DNA of 64,000 bases from Massilia putida (GTDB lineage Bacteria > Pseudomonadota > Gammaproteobacteria > Burkholderiales > Burkholderiaceae_D). A model generated the notes under the pieces. The model had not been told where the DNA came from. It ran no database searches and was given only the letters and a program-made list of their open reading frames with translations. Positions within the stretch are counted from its first letter, which is position 1, and each line of letters starts with the position of its first letter. The stretch covers positions 558,001 through 622,000 of the forward strand of contig NZ_CP019038.1 in NCBI RefSeq assembly GCF_001941825.1. Direction: 5' to 3'. A program made the position numbers and the translations under genes. Shown here piece by piece: positions 35,786 to 44,311 of the stretch.

Positions 35786-36208
35786 TTAGTGCCTCAGTTC
35801 CGGCGGCTCATTCGAGTCGGCTTGCAGCTGCTGGCTGATCTGCTCAATCGCAGCAATGAGATTGTTATCGATCTGGAAGTGCAGCAAGCCCGACTCTGCG
35901 GATAACGCATGGCCATTGAGAAAGCTACCGATAGGAGCCCCTTCCAGGGACGGCATGCGCCAATGTGCCACATCGACTTCTTCCAGCGCGTTCATGACGT
36001 CGCGGTCGGACACACCGTGCCAGACCGCGTCTGCCGTTTCGGTGCTCAGCGCACTGATGAGCTCGGAAAGCGGAATCATGGTCGCGTGGCCACGCAGAGC
36101 GACAGGTGTCGCCCAAATGAGCGTTACTACCAGATGCCTGGTGCGCGCGGTTAAGCGGGCATCTTCGGCCAGCAGGTGTAACGCGCGCATGCAATACTTG
36201 TTTTCCAT
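35786..36208 (-). CDS. Hypothetical protein upstream of CYTH-CHAD gene
   Basis: A 140-residue soluble protein not recognised. It is mainly helical, begins MENKYCMRALHLLAED and has an acidic C-terminus (SQQLQADSNEPPELRH). The codon usage matches the surrounding cargo genes. It starts 13 nt after the stop of the pyruvate-kinase-like gene, so the two are probably cotranscribed. ATG at 36208 follows a plausible GGAAAA-type ribosome site. No function is proposed. Confidence 0.65.
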   Translation of the reverse strand: MENKYCMRALHLLAEDARLTARTRHLVVTLIWATPVALRGHATMIPLSELISALSTETADAVWHGVSDRDVMNALEEVDVAHWRMPSLEGAPIGSFLNGHALSAESGLLHFQIDNNLIAAIEQISQQLQADSNEPPELRH

Positions 36209-36221
36209 TGCAGTTTTCCTT

Positions 36222-38111
36222 CTACGCCGATTGCTGGCGATGCGCCAACGCCAGATCTCTCAGCATCGCCTGTTTTTTCGCTTGATGGGCCTGCATCCGC
36301 TTCAAAATATCGTCGAGCGTCCTGAGCGCGGCAACGATATGAGGCCCCTTGTTGAGCATGACGCATTCGGCGCGATCACTCATCGCGGCGTCAGTGATTT
36401 CAGCCCGTGACGGCCTGCCTTCCTTCGCCAGGGATTCGAGCACTTGTGTAGCCCAAATGACTGGCACATGGGATGCTTCGGATATCCAAAGTATCTCTTC
36501 CTGGATTTCAGCCAAGCGTTCGAAACCGGTCTCCACAGCTAGGTCGCCCCTGGCAATCATCACGCCGCAACTGGACGAATGCATGGCGGTCAGCAGCATG
36601 TCCGGCAAGTTCTCGAAGCCACGGCGGGTCTCGATCTTCAGCACAATGGCAGGCTGTCGATCGCCTAGTTTCGCCAGGTGGTTCTGCAGTTCTTCCACAT
36701 CGCTTGCCCGGTTCGCAAACGACAGCTCGACAATGTCAGCATGCTCTGCAATGAAGGGCAGGTCGTCAATGTCCTTTGACGTCAAGGCCGCAAGCTTCAA
36801 CTCGCTGTCGGGCAAGTTGATCCCTTTGTCGGCACGCAGCTTTTCTCCACCCGGCCGAGCGCATTTGATGCGCACGACCATGGCGTCCTTTTCGACCTTT
36901 TCGATGATCCCGCCGATCTTGCCGTCGTCAAACCAGATCGTCTCTCCAGCTCGTACATCGTCGAAGACCGCCGGCAGCGTGCAGCCGATCCTTGCCGGAA
37001 CGCTGCATTGTCCCATGCTGTCGACGCTGGCGGGACGCCCGGGGATCAGTTCGCGCGTCAGCATTAGCACGTCGCCGTCGCGCAAGCGAATCACTTGTTC
37101 TGTAGAGGGCAATGCGCCGACCCGGGCGGTCTTCGCCTTGCCTTTATGACCCTTGCGGCGGTGTCGCAAGATGGTTTCTGGAACGATATACACCGTCTTG
37201 TCTGATTCGAGCCAGCAACCCATGTCGGTAACCTCGGCGACTATCAAGAAACGCCGCGCGCCACGCGCATCGGTTAGCGTGACGTGGTCGTCCTTGTGAA
37301 GCCCGGCCAGCCACTTCTCCGGCACGTCCACGCATGCGTCTGCGTCGGCAGGTGCTTTTCGGGCGTCGACATTCGCAGCGATCCAGAGCCGAGCAGGGGC
37401 CACGACGCGTCCCAGGACATCGCGTTCCGGACGTATGCGCAGCACCTGCGGCCCGGGCTCCACGGGACCGGTCCGAAGTTTCGGGCCGGCCAAGTCCATC
37501 GCAACCTTGCAGGTGCGCCCCAAAGCCTTTTCGGCACGTCGCAGGTTGTCGATGATGCGCGACCAGGTCGCTGTGTCGTCGTATGCGCAGTTAATGCGGA
37601 TGCAGCCCATGCCCTGCTCGAGCAATTGATGGACAAGTTCAGCGTCGTCCGCCGCCGTGCTGGGCATGGTGACCATGATGCGAACGTTGCGGCCATTCGG
37701 ACGTGGACCCAGAAGCTGGTCGGCATGTTCGTCGAGGATGCGACTGCCGGCAGAAAATTCAATGTAGTGGTCGCTCTCCGGGACGGGCTCGGCAGAGTGC
37801 ATGAGACGCCGCAACAAGCTCAGAACGGCGTCGACTGTCGCCAGCACATGCGCTTCCGCCCGGCCCAGGGATGACAGGCCAAGCGTTGCAAGCCGTTGCT
37901 GCAGCGGACGCAGGTCGCGCCGGCGCAGAGCCAGGTAATGCAGCAAGTTGCGTGCGCTGGCCTGGTAATGAGGCTGGACTTCGGCGATCCGGTGCTGGGC
38001 GTGAAGAGTTTCAGCGACGATGTCCGCGCGGATCGACTCCAGCTCCCTCAGGAGGACGGCGACGGCCTCGCCGCTGCCGGCACGTTCAATATCGTCGTCA
38101 GCCAAACCCAC
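36222..38111 (-). CDS. Divergent pyruvate-kinase-like protein with N-terminal extension
   Basis: A 629-residue protein. About 135 N-terminal residues (helical, RRRDLRPLQQRLATLGLSSL) are not part of pyruvate kinase. Then comes a barrel with VRIMVTMPST, GMGCIRINCAYDD, AMDLAGPKLRTG, the catalytic lysine in VLKIETRRGFENLP, the metal site MIARGDLAVETG and PVIWATQVLESL ... PSRAEITDAA. A B-domain-like insertion of about 190 residues is longer than usual, and the C-terminal allosteric domain is absent. Compared with PykF, RLNFSHGD has become RINCAYDD and LLDTKGPEIRT has become AMDLAGPKLRT. So residues around the ADP and K+ sites differ. It may phosphorylate or hydrolyse something other than ADP/PEP. 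Start is GTG at 38111. Confidence 0.8.
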   Translation of the reverse strand: MGLADDDIERAGSGEAVAVLLRELESIRADIVAETLHAQHRIAEVQPHYQASARNLLHYLALRRRDLRPLQQRLATLGLSSLGRAEAHVLATVDAVLSLLRRLMHSAEPVPESDHYIEFSAGSRILDEHADQLLGPRPNGRNVRIMVTMPSTAADDAELVHQLLEQGMGCIRINCAYDDTATWSRIIDNLRRAEKALGRTCKVAMDLAGPKLRTGPVEPGPQVLRIRPERDVLGRVVAPARLWIAANVDARKAPADADACVDVPEKWLAGLHKDDHVTLTDARGARRFLIVAEVTDMGCWLESDKTVYIVPETILRHRRKGHKGKAKTARVGALPSTEQVIRLRDGDVLMLTRELIPGRPASVDSMGQCSVPARIGCTLPAVFDDVRAGETIWFDDGKIGGIIEKVEKDAMVVRIKCARPGGEKLRADKGINLPDSELKLAALTSKDIDDLPFIAEHADIVELSFANRASDVEELQNHLAKLGDRQPAIVLKIETRRGFENLPDMLLTAMHSSSCGVMIARGDLAVETGFERLAEIQEEILWISEASHVPVIWATQVLESLAKEGRPSRAEITDAAMSDRAECVMLNKGPHIVAALRTLDDILKRMQAHQAKKQAMLRDLALAHRQQSA

Positions 38112-38287
38112 CCCCTCTGCCTGTGCGCACCTGGACTACGCGCAAGCCTTCAATATTGGTGCCAGTGCTCGCGCCGACCGGACTATGGCTGTCGCAACAC
38201 CGTCTTGGCGCTGCAGACGGCAGGTATGCTAGTTCGGCTTTGTGACCTTGGCATGACGCGCTTGTGCGCGTGTATCCAGCCGCTCCG

Positions 38288-38530
38288 CTAGTGGGAGCAC
38301 TGTCCCGACACCGGAGATGCACATGCTTCCCGATCCTCTGCACGCACACTTCCGTCTGACAGAACCCGAGTGATGACGGCACCGCTCATGCCTCGTGCTT
38401 TGAGGTATTCGATCGCACCGACCGTTCCCAGGGATGTCTGTAAGCGAATGCTTTCTTTAACGATATCTTTTCGTTGTGGTTGCCGCGGCGGGGCCGACGT
38501 CGTACGGCGTTCCATTTGCAATGTTTCCAT
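38288..38530 (-). CDS. Small hypothetical protein
   Basis: An 80-residue protein, not recognised. It is basic at the N-terminus (MERRTTSAPPRQPQRKD), then has a helical segment TVGAIEYLKARGMSGAVITRVLSDGS. GAGAGGGTGTT before ATG 38530 is a reasonable ribosome site. It lies between the IS66 element and the pyruvate-kinase-like gene, with a 176-bp gap to the latter. A longer version beginning at 38595 is possible only in another frame. Confidence 0.5.
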   Translation of the reverse strand: METLQMERRTTSAPPRQPQRKDIVKESIRLQTSLGTVGAIEYLKARGMSGAVITRVLSDGSVRAEDREACASPVSGQCSH

Positions 38531-38712
38531 AACACCCTCTCAAGAGTTGAATTTCGCTTGGTGGTAGCTGGGGCAAAGCTTGCGGCGAAGCGCAAGTGTT
38601 GCCCGCTAATCTAACAGCAAGCGGAAAGAGTTGAAACAGGGTGCAGCTTGTTGATGGCTAGGAAAAGACCTACGTTTGAATCTGCCAGCGATAGCGCGGC
38701 AATAGTAAGCGA

Positions 38713-40335
38713 TCACGCGGCGGCGCGTGTACGTAGCCCGCTAATGTCATGCAGACCAGACCGCAGCGGATCATCCGCAAACATTCCCTTCCAGACCCGT
38801 GGCGTGAGCTGATGCACCAATGACGCCGGATGCTGGCCGACACGCTGCAGCACGTCCACGAAATAGTCGTAAGGATTGATATCGTGTAGCCGGCAGGTCG
38901 CCAGCAGGCTTTGAACGATGCCGACGTGCTTGGCGCCCAGCTCGGTCCAGCTGAACAGCCAGTTCTTCTTCCCCATCGGGATAACTCTCAGGGCGCGCTC
39001 GAGGTGGTTCGTGTCGATCGATACCTCCGGGTCATCCAGGTAGACCGACAGGCCGACCCGGCGCTCACGGATATACGCCAGCGCACCGAGAAAGGGACTG
39101 CTCGGCAGGAATCCCTGTTTGTCGAACTGTTCGTCGATCCAGGTGAAGAAGCGCTCGAGGACAGGTTTCGACTGTTTCTGTCGGCGTGTGAGCTTGGCTT
39201 GTCCCGTCAGGCCATCGTCGCGAATGTGCTGTTCGACCTTGTAGAGACCGGCGATCGCATGCAGTGCCTGGTCGGCCTGCACCGGCTCGATATCCTTGGC
39301 ATCAAAGATTTTACGGCGTGCGTGTGCCCAGCACTGCGCGTGTGTGATCCCGGTCTTCTTCGCGTAATGCTCATAGGCGCTGTAGCCATCGCTTTGCAAG
39401 ACGGCGCCATTTGGCCGCTGCAGGCCAAGCGTGGTCTCGACGTGCTTGGCCGCCCGGCTGGGGTAGTACAGGAAGCAGATTTCATCCTGCTCGCCCACGA
39501 CGGGCCAGAAATACGCTGCCTTCATCTTTCCTGGGCCGGCACGCCCCGCCTTGATCGGCGTTTCGTCCATCGCGATCACGCGCGAGCGCCGCACCGACTC
39601 CAGCTGGGCGTTGAAGATCGGCTCGATCAGCGATACCGCGGCCGGCATCAGCTTCGTGATCCATGCACGGCTGACGTTGATGCCCGAATCCTGCAGTTTG
39701 ACGTGCTGGCGGTACAGCGGCTGGTGATAGGCGAACTTATCGATGATCATGCCGGCGATGAAGCTGACGTCGGCGCGGCAACCGTCCAGTACGCCGACCG
39801 GAGCCAGAGAGCACGACAGCGCTCCATCAGCACGAAGCTTGATGACCGGGCGCACGTACTTGAGGATGACGTAGCTGCCGGGACGCTGGGCCAGGCGGTA
39901 GCTGACCTTTTCGCCGATCACCTCGAAGTCTGCCGGGTCCAGTCCTGCCGTCTCGTCATTGGCAACGGCGATGACCTGGACCGGCACCTTCGACTCGTCA
40001 AAGAACAGGGCCGCGTCATCGGTGCCATCGATGAGATTGCTGTTCTTCTTCCCGGGTACGCGCTCGTGCGCCGCGATCCTGGTCTTTTTGGCCGGCGCCG
40101 CCGCGTCATCGGGAACGACGTCGAACGCCTCTCCCAGAGTGCCCTGGACGCCGTCCGGTTCCGGCATCCGACGCTCGCTCTTCTGCCCGAAGATCTGCCG
40201 CTGAAACCACGCCACCTGACGGCGCAGCCGGATGATTTCACGCTCTTTCGCGTCGAGCAAAGCGCTCATCTGCGGCATGGTCAACCCCACTGCTGAACTG
40301 GCAGTGTCAGAGGCGGGATGTTGGTCGGAGGGCAT
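38713..40335 (-). CDS. tnpC: IS66 transposase TnpC
   Basis: A 540-residue DDE transposase. The N-terminal leucine-zipper-like region (KEREIIRLRRQVAWFQRQIFG) is followed by a zinc-finger-like segment and the catalytic core. Its acidic residues are in VIAMDETPIK, AVLQSDGYSAY and SIDTNHLERALRVI. The C-terminus has the IS66_C element. Full length for the family and apparently intact. It lies 7 nt downstream of tnpB. Confidence 0.93.
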   Translation of the reverse strand: MPSDQHPASDTASSAVGLTMPQMSALLDAKEREIIRLRRQVAWFQRQIFGQKSERRMPEPDGVQGTLGEAFDVVPDDAAAPAKKTRIAAHERVPGKKNSNLIDGTDDAALFFDESKVPVQVIAVANDETAGLDPADFEVIGEKVSYRLAQRPGSYVILKYVRPVIKLRADGALSCSLAPVGVLDGCRADVSFIAGMIIDKFAYHQPLYRQHVKLQDSGINVSRAWITKLMPAAVSLIEPIFNAQLESVRRSRVIAMDETPIKAGRAGPGKMKAAYFWPVVGEQDEICFLYYPSRAAKHVETTLGLQRPNGAVLQSDGYSAYEHYAKKTGITHAQCWAHARRKIFDAKDIEPVQADQALHAIAGLYKVEQHIRDDGLTGQAKLTRRQKQSKPVLERFFTWIDEQFDKQGFLPSSPFLGALAYIRERRVGLSVYLDDPEVSIDTNHLERALRVIPMGKKNWLFSWTELGAKHVGIVQSLLATCRLHDINPYDYFVDVLQRVGQHPASLVHQLTPRVWKGMFADDPLRSGLHDISGLRTRAAA

Positions 40336-40342
40336 AGCAATA

Positions 40343-40726
40343 TTATAAAGTTTTCGCAGGGTGAACTCGCTGGTTTTGGGTGCCGGTGCCAGGCTTTTTG
40401 TAGCGCTTACGCACCTGTTTCGGCTCGATCCCTTCGAGCAGTAACTTCAGTCCCGTCCAGTCCATTTCGCAGCTTTTAACGTCGGCCCAGTTGCTGACCA
40501 GACGGCCTTGCTCGAGACGCTTGGCCCACACGCACAGGCCGCTGCGGTCGAAGTACAGGACGCGGATCTGGGTCGCTCGGCGGTTGATGAACGCGAACAG
40601 GTTTCCGGAGAGCGGATCCTGATGCATGACATGTTTCGCCAGCGCGTAGAGACCGTCGAATGACAGGCGCATGTTGACCGGCTGCCCGTATAGGAATACC
40701 CGTACCTGGCCTTCCGGGAAGAACAT
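40343..40726 (-). CDS. tnpB: IS66 accessory protein TnpB
   Basis: A 127-residue IS66 orf2 protein starting MFFPEGQVRVFLYGQPVNMR, with the signature LSGNLFAFINRRATQIRVLY and a C-terminal KRYKKP tail. It is required with TnpA for IS66 transposition, although its biochemical role is not settled. The start overlaps the tnpA stop by one base (TGATG). Confidence 0.93.
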   Translation of the reverse strand: MFFPEGQVRVFLYGQPVNMRLSFDGLYALAKHVMHQDPLSGNLFAFINRRATQIRVLYFDRSGLCVWAKRLEQGRLVSNWADVKSCEMDWTGLKLLLEGIEPKQVRKRYKKPGTGTQNQRVHPAKTL

Positions 40727-41061
40727 CAGCGCCTCGTGATCGTTAGGACGGTGCCGCCGCCGAGATCGATTCTGATGTCGATTCCAGCAGTCGGCGTCGA
40801 CACCGATGCAGGCGGATGTACCATAGCCGTGACACCGGACGTGTTCGCGATGGTACCGAGGTCAATGAATGCTGCTGGCTGTCCGGGAGTGGCCGCGTGC
40901 CTGCTGGCGGCGGCCAGCTTTGACCGCCAGATATGGAAGCTGGCCGTCGACACCGATTCATCCCGGCAGAACGCAGCGATGGTCTTGCCGCTTTGCGCAT
41001 GCCGAAGCAATCGGCTACGCCAGGCGGCTTCCTTCGAGATGTGAGACTCCAGCTTGTCCAT
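40726..41061 (-). CDS. tnpA: IS66 accessory protein TnpA
   Basis: A 111-residue orf1 protein of the IS66 family with a helix-turn-helix-like region (SGKTIAAFCRDESVSTASFHIWRSKL in outline) that fits DNA binding. First gene of the IS66 operon. This is not the Tn3-family transposase, despite the shared gene name. Confidence 0.88.
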   Translation of the reverse strand: MDKLESHISKEAAWRSRLLRHAQSGKTIAAFCRDESVSTASFHIWRSKLAAASRHAATPGQPAAFIDLGTIANTSGVTAMVHPPASVSTPTAGIDIRIDLGGGTVLTITRR

Positions 41062-41204
41062 GTCCGGCTCCGTGTTGTTGAACTCGGAGGGGATTGTGCC
41101 GGCTTGAGAAATCGGAAGATATAACGCCGCTCAGGAACCGCTTACCTGCCAAGTTCCCAAATGCCGACTGTGCGAGATGCGTGAGCGGACGTTCGAGCAA
41201 CGGC

Positions 41205-41367
41205 GGTGGCACGTTCGCGGAGTTCGAGCCGGCCCGGCTAGTTCCCAAAGCCAAGCTCGCCCGAGGACTCGACGCCTTTCGGGAGACCGCATATCAGTGT
41301 GTTTCAAGGCGGTGGCATTTTCTTAACCCGGGCTTCCGTTCCACTGCACCTCAACCTTCAAATATCG
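41205..41367 (+). pseudogene. Decayed 3' end of a second tnpR
   Basis: Reads GTFAEFEPARL, then FRETAYQC, where intact TnpR has GAFAEFERAL and SRETLYQYL. It continues through TGGCA into the same TTAACCCGG ... TTCCACTGCACCTCAA tract that holds and follows the tnpR stop codon on the left (repeat right copy 41321-41367). The middle of the gene is deleted or scrambled. This remnant sits between IS66 and the right terminal repeat. Confidence 0.55.
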
Positions 41368-41400
41368 GGCTCTGCGTGACTCCAACTATGAGCAATAGTG

Positions 41401-41438
41401 CTTAGCGCCCGATTTTTTCCGATTTCCCTAATTACCCC
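41401..41438 (-). repeat. Right 38-bp terminal inverted repeat
   Basis: Begins CTTAGCGCCCG and ends in ACCCC; complement of the left end with a single mismatch. Followed by the ATGCT duplicate at 41439-41443. Confidence 0.95.
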
Positions 41439-41788
41439 ATGCTGGTCGCGACGCCCGTCACGGCGAGCAGCCAGAACGAGTGGGAGGTCGGTTTGTCGTC
41501 CTCGTCGTCGTCCGCGCCGGACAAGCCTTCGCGCATCATGCGCAGGCCCAGGAGTCCCAGCAACGTGAACGCGATCCAGTGGTCCCACGCTTCGACGTAC
41601 GGCGCGGCCCAATGGCCGAGGGCCCAGCCGATCACGGGCGTGATGCCTTCGATGACGCCGAAGATCGCGCCCGTGCGCAGGGCCTCGCGAAGATGGGGAC
41701 GTTGCAGCGCGGCGCCCTTGCCGACGGCGACGGCGAATGCGTCGGTGGACATGGCAAGTGCGAGTGCGGCGGTGGCGAGGAAATTCAT
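41439..41788 (-). pseudogene. mntP: mntP, 5' part (manganese exporter interrupted by transposon)
   Basis: Encodes the first 116 residues of Mnt[21 protein letters not shown] with the conserved Asp in the first helix, then [16 protein letters not shown] and [12 protein letters not shown]. Reading continues into transposon sequence and stops shortly after. MntP is a six-helix inner-membrane Mn(II) exporter induced by manganese; half a protein should be inactive. The upstream riboswitch is still present. The 3' part is at 29872-30096. Confidence 0.95.
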
Positions 41789-41850
41789 TACGGTTCCAGT
41801 CGGGCGGATGACGATGGCATGCCGGCGCGGCCCGATGAACGCGCAGACAT

Positions 41851-41975
41851 ACCAAAGGTCTTGCCAACCGAAACGGCTACCCGTACCACGACGGCGAACG
41901 GCACCTGGCCGATGATCGTCGAGTGTGTTGATACGGGATCTTCCGCGCGGGCGGAAGCAGGCTACTCCCCAATGG
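41851..41975 (-). promoter_or_regulatory. yybP-ykoY manganese riboswitch of mntP
   Basis: On the minus strand the element starts TTGGGGAGTAGCC and ends GGTTGGCAAGACCTTTGGTAT, the two conserved blocks of the yybP-ykoY aptamer, with paired arms between them such as GCTTCCGC/GCGGAAG. This class binds Mn(II) and turns on mntP in proteobacteria. It lies about 60 bp upstream of the mntP start codon. Confidence 0.85.
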
Positions 41976-42016
41976 GATGCCGGCATTCTACCGAAAATGT
42001 GGCCGGAAGGCCAGCG

Positions 42017-43324
42017 TCAGGCCGGGCCGCCGGCCTGGCGATGCAGGTTGGCGTATCGGAGCCCGAAGAACAAAATGAAGCCGTAGCACGCGGCCGGCAC
42101 GAAGAACGACGGCTGGACGCCGATGCGGTCCGCCAGCATGCCCTGCAAGAACGGCACGATCGCGCCGCCCACGATGGCCATGCAGAGGATGCCGGAGCCC
42201 TGTCCCGTGTGGCGTCCCAAGCCGTGCAAGGCCATGCTGAAGATCGTGGGGAACATGATCGAGTTGCACAGGCCGACGGCGAGGATCGCCCACATCGCGG
42301 CCCGGCCTTCGCCGAGGATGGCCGCCAGCACGAGCACGATGGCGGCGAGCGCATTGAACGCGAGCGCCTTGCCCGGGCTGACGACACGCATCACGCCGAA
42401 GCCGATGAAGCGCCCGATCAGCGCTCCGCCCCAGTACACGCTGACGTAGCCGGCCGCCTGCGCCGCCGGCATCCCGGCGACCCGCGCTTCGCCCAGGAAG
42501 TTGACGAGGAAGCTGCCGATACTGACTTCTCCGCCCACGTACAGGAAAATCGCAACCGCGCCCAGCACGAGGTGGCGGTAGGCGAGCGCCGAACCGGAGG
42601 CCGCAGCCGTGTCGCCCTCCGCATGGTCGATGCGCGGCAGCCGGGCCAGCGCGAACAGCACGGCCAGGATCGCGAGCGCCGCCGCCAGCGCCAGGTAGGG
42701 GCCCTGTACCGTGGCCGCTTCTTGCGCGCGGTGCGCGGCCCGTCCGGCCGCGTCCAGCTTTGCCACCTGGTCGGCCGTCAGGCTGCCGGCCCCGGCCAGG
42801 ATCAACGCGCCGCCGACCAGCGGGCCGACCGTCGTGCCGAGCGAGTTGAGGGCTTGCGTGAACGTCAGGCGGCTCGACGCCGTGGCCGGGGGACCGAGCA
42901 CCGTCACGTATGGATTCGCGGCCACCTGCAGGATCGTGATGCCGGCCGCGAGCACGAAGAACGCGAACAGGAACAGCCCGTAGCCGCCCTGCGCGGCCGG
43001 ATAGAACAGCGCGCAGCCGGCGGCCGCGATCAGGAGGCCCGTGACGGCGCCCTTCTGGTAGCCGAGGCGGCGGATCAGCGCGCCGGCCGGCAGCGACACG
43101 ATGAAATAGGCGCCGAAGAAGCAGAACTGCACGAGCATCGCCTGCAGATAATTCAGCGTATAGATCGCCTTCAGATGCGGGATCAGCACGTCGTTCAGCG
43201 ATGTGAGCAGGCCCCACATGAAGAACAGGATCGTGACGATGACGAGCGGTCCGGTGTTCGCCGCCGCGGCGGCGGGTGCGGCCGCCAGCGGCGCGGTGCC
43301 GGGCGTATTGGGTGCGGATGCCAT
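42017..43324 (-). CDS. Sugar MFS transporter (FucP/GluP family)
   Basis: A 435-residue inner-membrane sugar:proton symporter with 12 helices. The N-terminal [19 protein letters not shown], the [14 protein letters not shown] loop and [14 protein letters not shown] are characteristic of the FucP/GluP group, which carries glucose, galactose or fucose. It is the last gene of the GH3 - glucokinase - MFS operon, 12 nt after glucokinase. It presumably brings in the free glucose that GH3 makes in the periplasm. Confidence 0.92.
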   Translation of the reverse strand: MASAPNTPGTAPLAAAPAAAAANTGPLVIVTILFFMWGLLTSLNDVLIPHLKAIYTLNYLQAMLVQFCFFGAYFIVSLPAGALIRRLGYQKGAVTGLLIAAAGCALFYPAAQGGYGLFLFAFFVLAAGITILQVAANPYVTVLGPPATASSRLTFTQALNSLGTTVGPLVGGALILAGAGSLTADQVAKLDAAGRAAHRAQEAATVQGPYLALAAALAILAVLFALARLPRIDHAEGDTAAASGSALAYRHLVLGAVAIFLYVGGEVSIGSFLVNFLGEARVAGMPAAQAAGYVSVYWGGALIGRFIGFGVMRVVSPGKALAFNALAAIVLVLAAILGEGRAAMWAILAVGLCNSIMFPTIFSMALHGLGRHTGQGSGILCMAIVGGAIVPFLQGMLADRIGVQPSFFVPAACYGFILFFGLRYANLHRQAGGPA

Positions 43325-43336
43325 GGTGTCTCCTCG

Positions 43337-44311
43337 TTATGGTTGTCGTGTCGCGGCGTCGAGCATGACGGCGCCGCCGCGCAGCGCGGGATAGGGTTCG
43401 GTGACGAGCCAGGTCGGAATGCGTGCCAGGTAGGGCCGCAGCCGGCCCTTGCCTTCGAAGCGGGCGCGGAATGCGGACGCGTGGAACAGGGACCCCAGCC
43501 GCGGCACGATGCCGCCGCCGATATACATGCCGCCCGTCGCGCCCAACGTCAACGCGACGTTGCCCGCCACGCTGCCCAGCATTGCGCAGAATACGTCGAC
43601 CGTGGCGCGGCAGGCCGCGCTCGTGCCGTCCAGCGCCCGCGCCGTGATCGCGGCGGCGGCCAGGCGCTCGCCGGACAGGACGCGGTGGATCGCTTCCAGG
43701 CCCGGCCCGGACAACAGGCGTTCGGCCGACACATGGCCGTGTTCTTCCCACAACGCGTCCAGGACGTCCACCTCCTGGCGCGTGACGGGCGCGAAGCTGG
43801 CGTGGCCGCCCTCGCCCGCCAGCGCGATCCAGCGCGTGCCGCCGGGTCCCGGCGCGGGGACGACGCCGGACACACCGAGACCGGTGCCGGGGCCGATCAG
43901 GCCGATGGGCCGGCCGGGCGTCGCGGCGATGTCGCCGCCGATTCGCTCGCGTCCGGCCTCGTCGAGATGCGGCAAAGCCATCGCCAGCGCGGCGAAATCG
44001 TTCACGACCAGGAGCGTGTCGAGCGCCCGCGCGTCGCGCAGCGCCGCAATCGAAAAGCACCAGTGGTGATTCGTCATCCGCACGAAGTCGCCTTCGACCG
44101 GGTTGGCGATGGCGACGGCCGCATGGCGGATGGCGTCCGTCGCATGGCCGCGTGCCCCGGCCCGGGCCAGGTACGCATCCATCGCGGCGCCGATGTCGTC
44201 GTAATCGCGGCACGCCAGGACCTCGACGTCCGCGAAGTCGCTGCCTTCGGCCTGCAGCGCGAAGCGGGCATTGGTGCCGCCGATATCGGCCAGCAGCCGG
44301 TAAGCGGTCAT
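43337..44311 (-). CDS. glk: Glucokinase
   Basis: A 324-residue cytoplasmic ATP-dependent glucokinase. It has the ATP-binding LLADIGGTNARFAL at the start, the catalytic Asp region VVNDFAALAMALP, GPGTGLGVSGVV, and the second phosphate motif ATGGMYIGGGIVPRL. It converts internal glucose to glucose 6-phosphate. The start overlaps the GH3 stop as ATGA and the start of the sugar carrier follows closely, so all three are coupled in one operon. Confidence 0.93.
   Translation of the reverse strand: MTAYRLLADIGGTNARFALQAEGSDFADVEVLACRDYDDIGAAMDAYLARAGARGHATDAIRHAAVAIANPVEGDFVRMTNHHWCFSIAALRDARALDTLLVVNDFAALAMALPHLDEAGRERIGGDIAATPGRPIGLIGPGTGLGVSGVVPAPGPGGTRWIALAGEGGHASFAPVTRQEVDVLDALWEEHGHVSAERLLSGPGLEAIHRVLSGERLAAAAITARALDGTSAACRATVDVFCAMLGSVAGNVALTLGATGGMYIGGGIVPRLGSLFHASAFRARFEGKGRLRPYLARIPTWLVTEPYPALRGGAVMLDAATRQP

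Larger units (their letters stand above)
38705..41145 (-). mobile_element. IS66-family insertion sequence
   Basis: Encodes tnpA, tnpB and tnpC in the normal IS66 order. The outer ends both start GTAAGCG: left GTAAGCGATCACGCGGCGGCG at 38705, right complement GTAAGCGGTTCCTGAGCGGC ending at 41145, matching at 15 of the first 21 positions. The expected 8-bp target duplication is absent (CGGCAATA on the left, CTGCCAAG on the right). That suggests a deletion or recombination next to one end after insertion. Confidence 0.85.
30097..41438. mobile_element. Tn3-family transposon without transposase, inserted in mntP
   Basis: An 11,342-bp element bounded by 38-bp inverted repeats that begin GGGGTAA and end GGGCGCTAAG, the GGGG...TAAG form of Tn3-family ends. 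The two ends differ at one base (position 8). It carries tnpR with a res-like region at the left, then a PAS hybrid kinase, CYTH-CHAD protein, two unknown ORFs, a pyruvate-kinase-like gene and an IS66 element. No tnpA is present, so it can only move if a related transposase acts in trans. The 5-bp duplication is still perfect, which implies a recent insertion. Base composition is visibly less GC-rich than the flanks. Confidence 0.95.

Noticed and set aside
41094..41405. A 103-codon plus-strand gene next to the right transposon end
   Set aside because: No ribosome site, and its middle matches a decayed tnpR tail, so it is treated as a relic.
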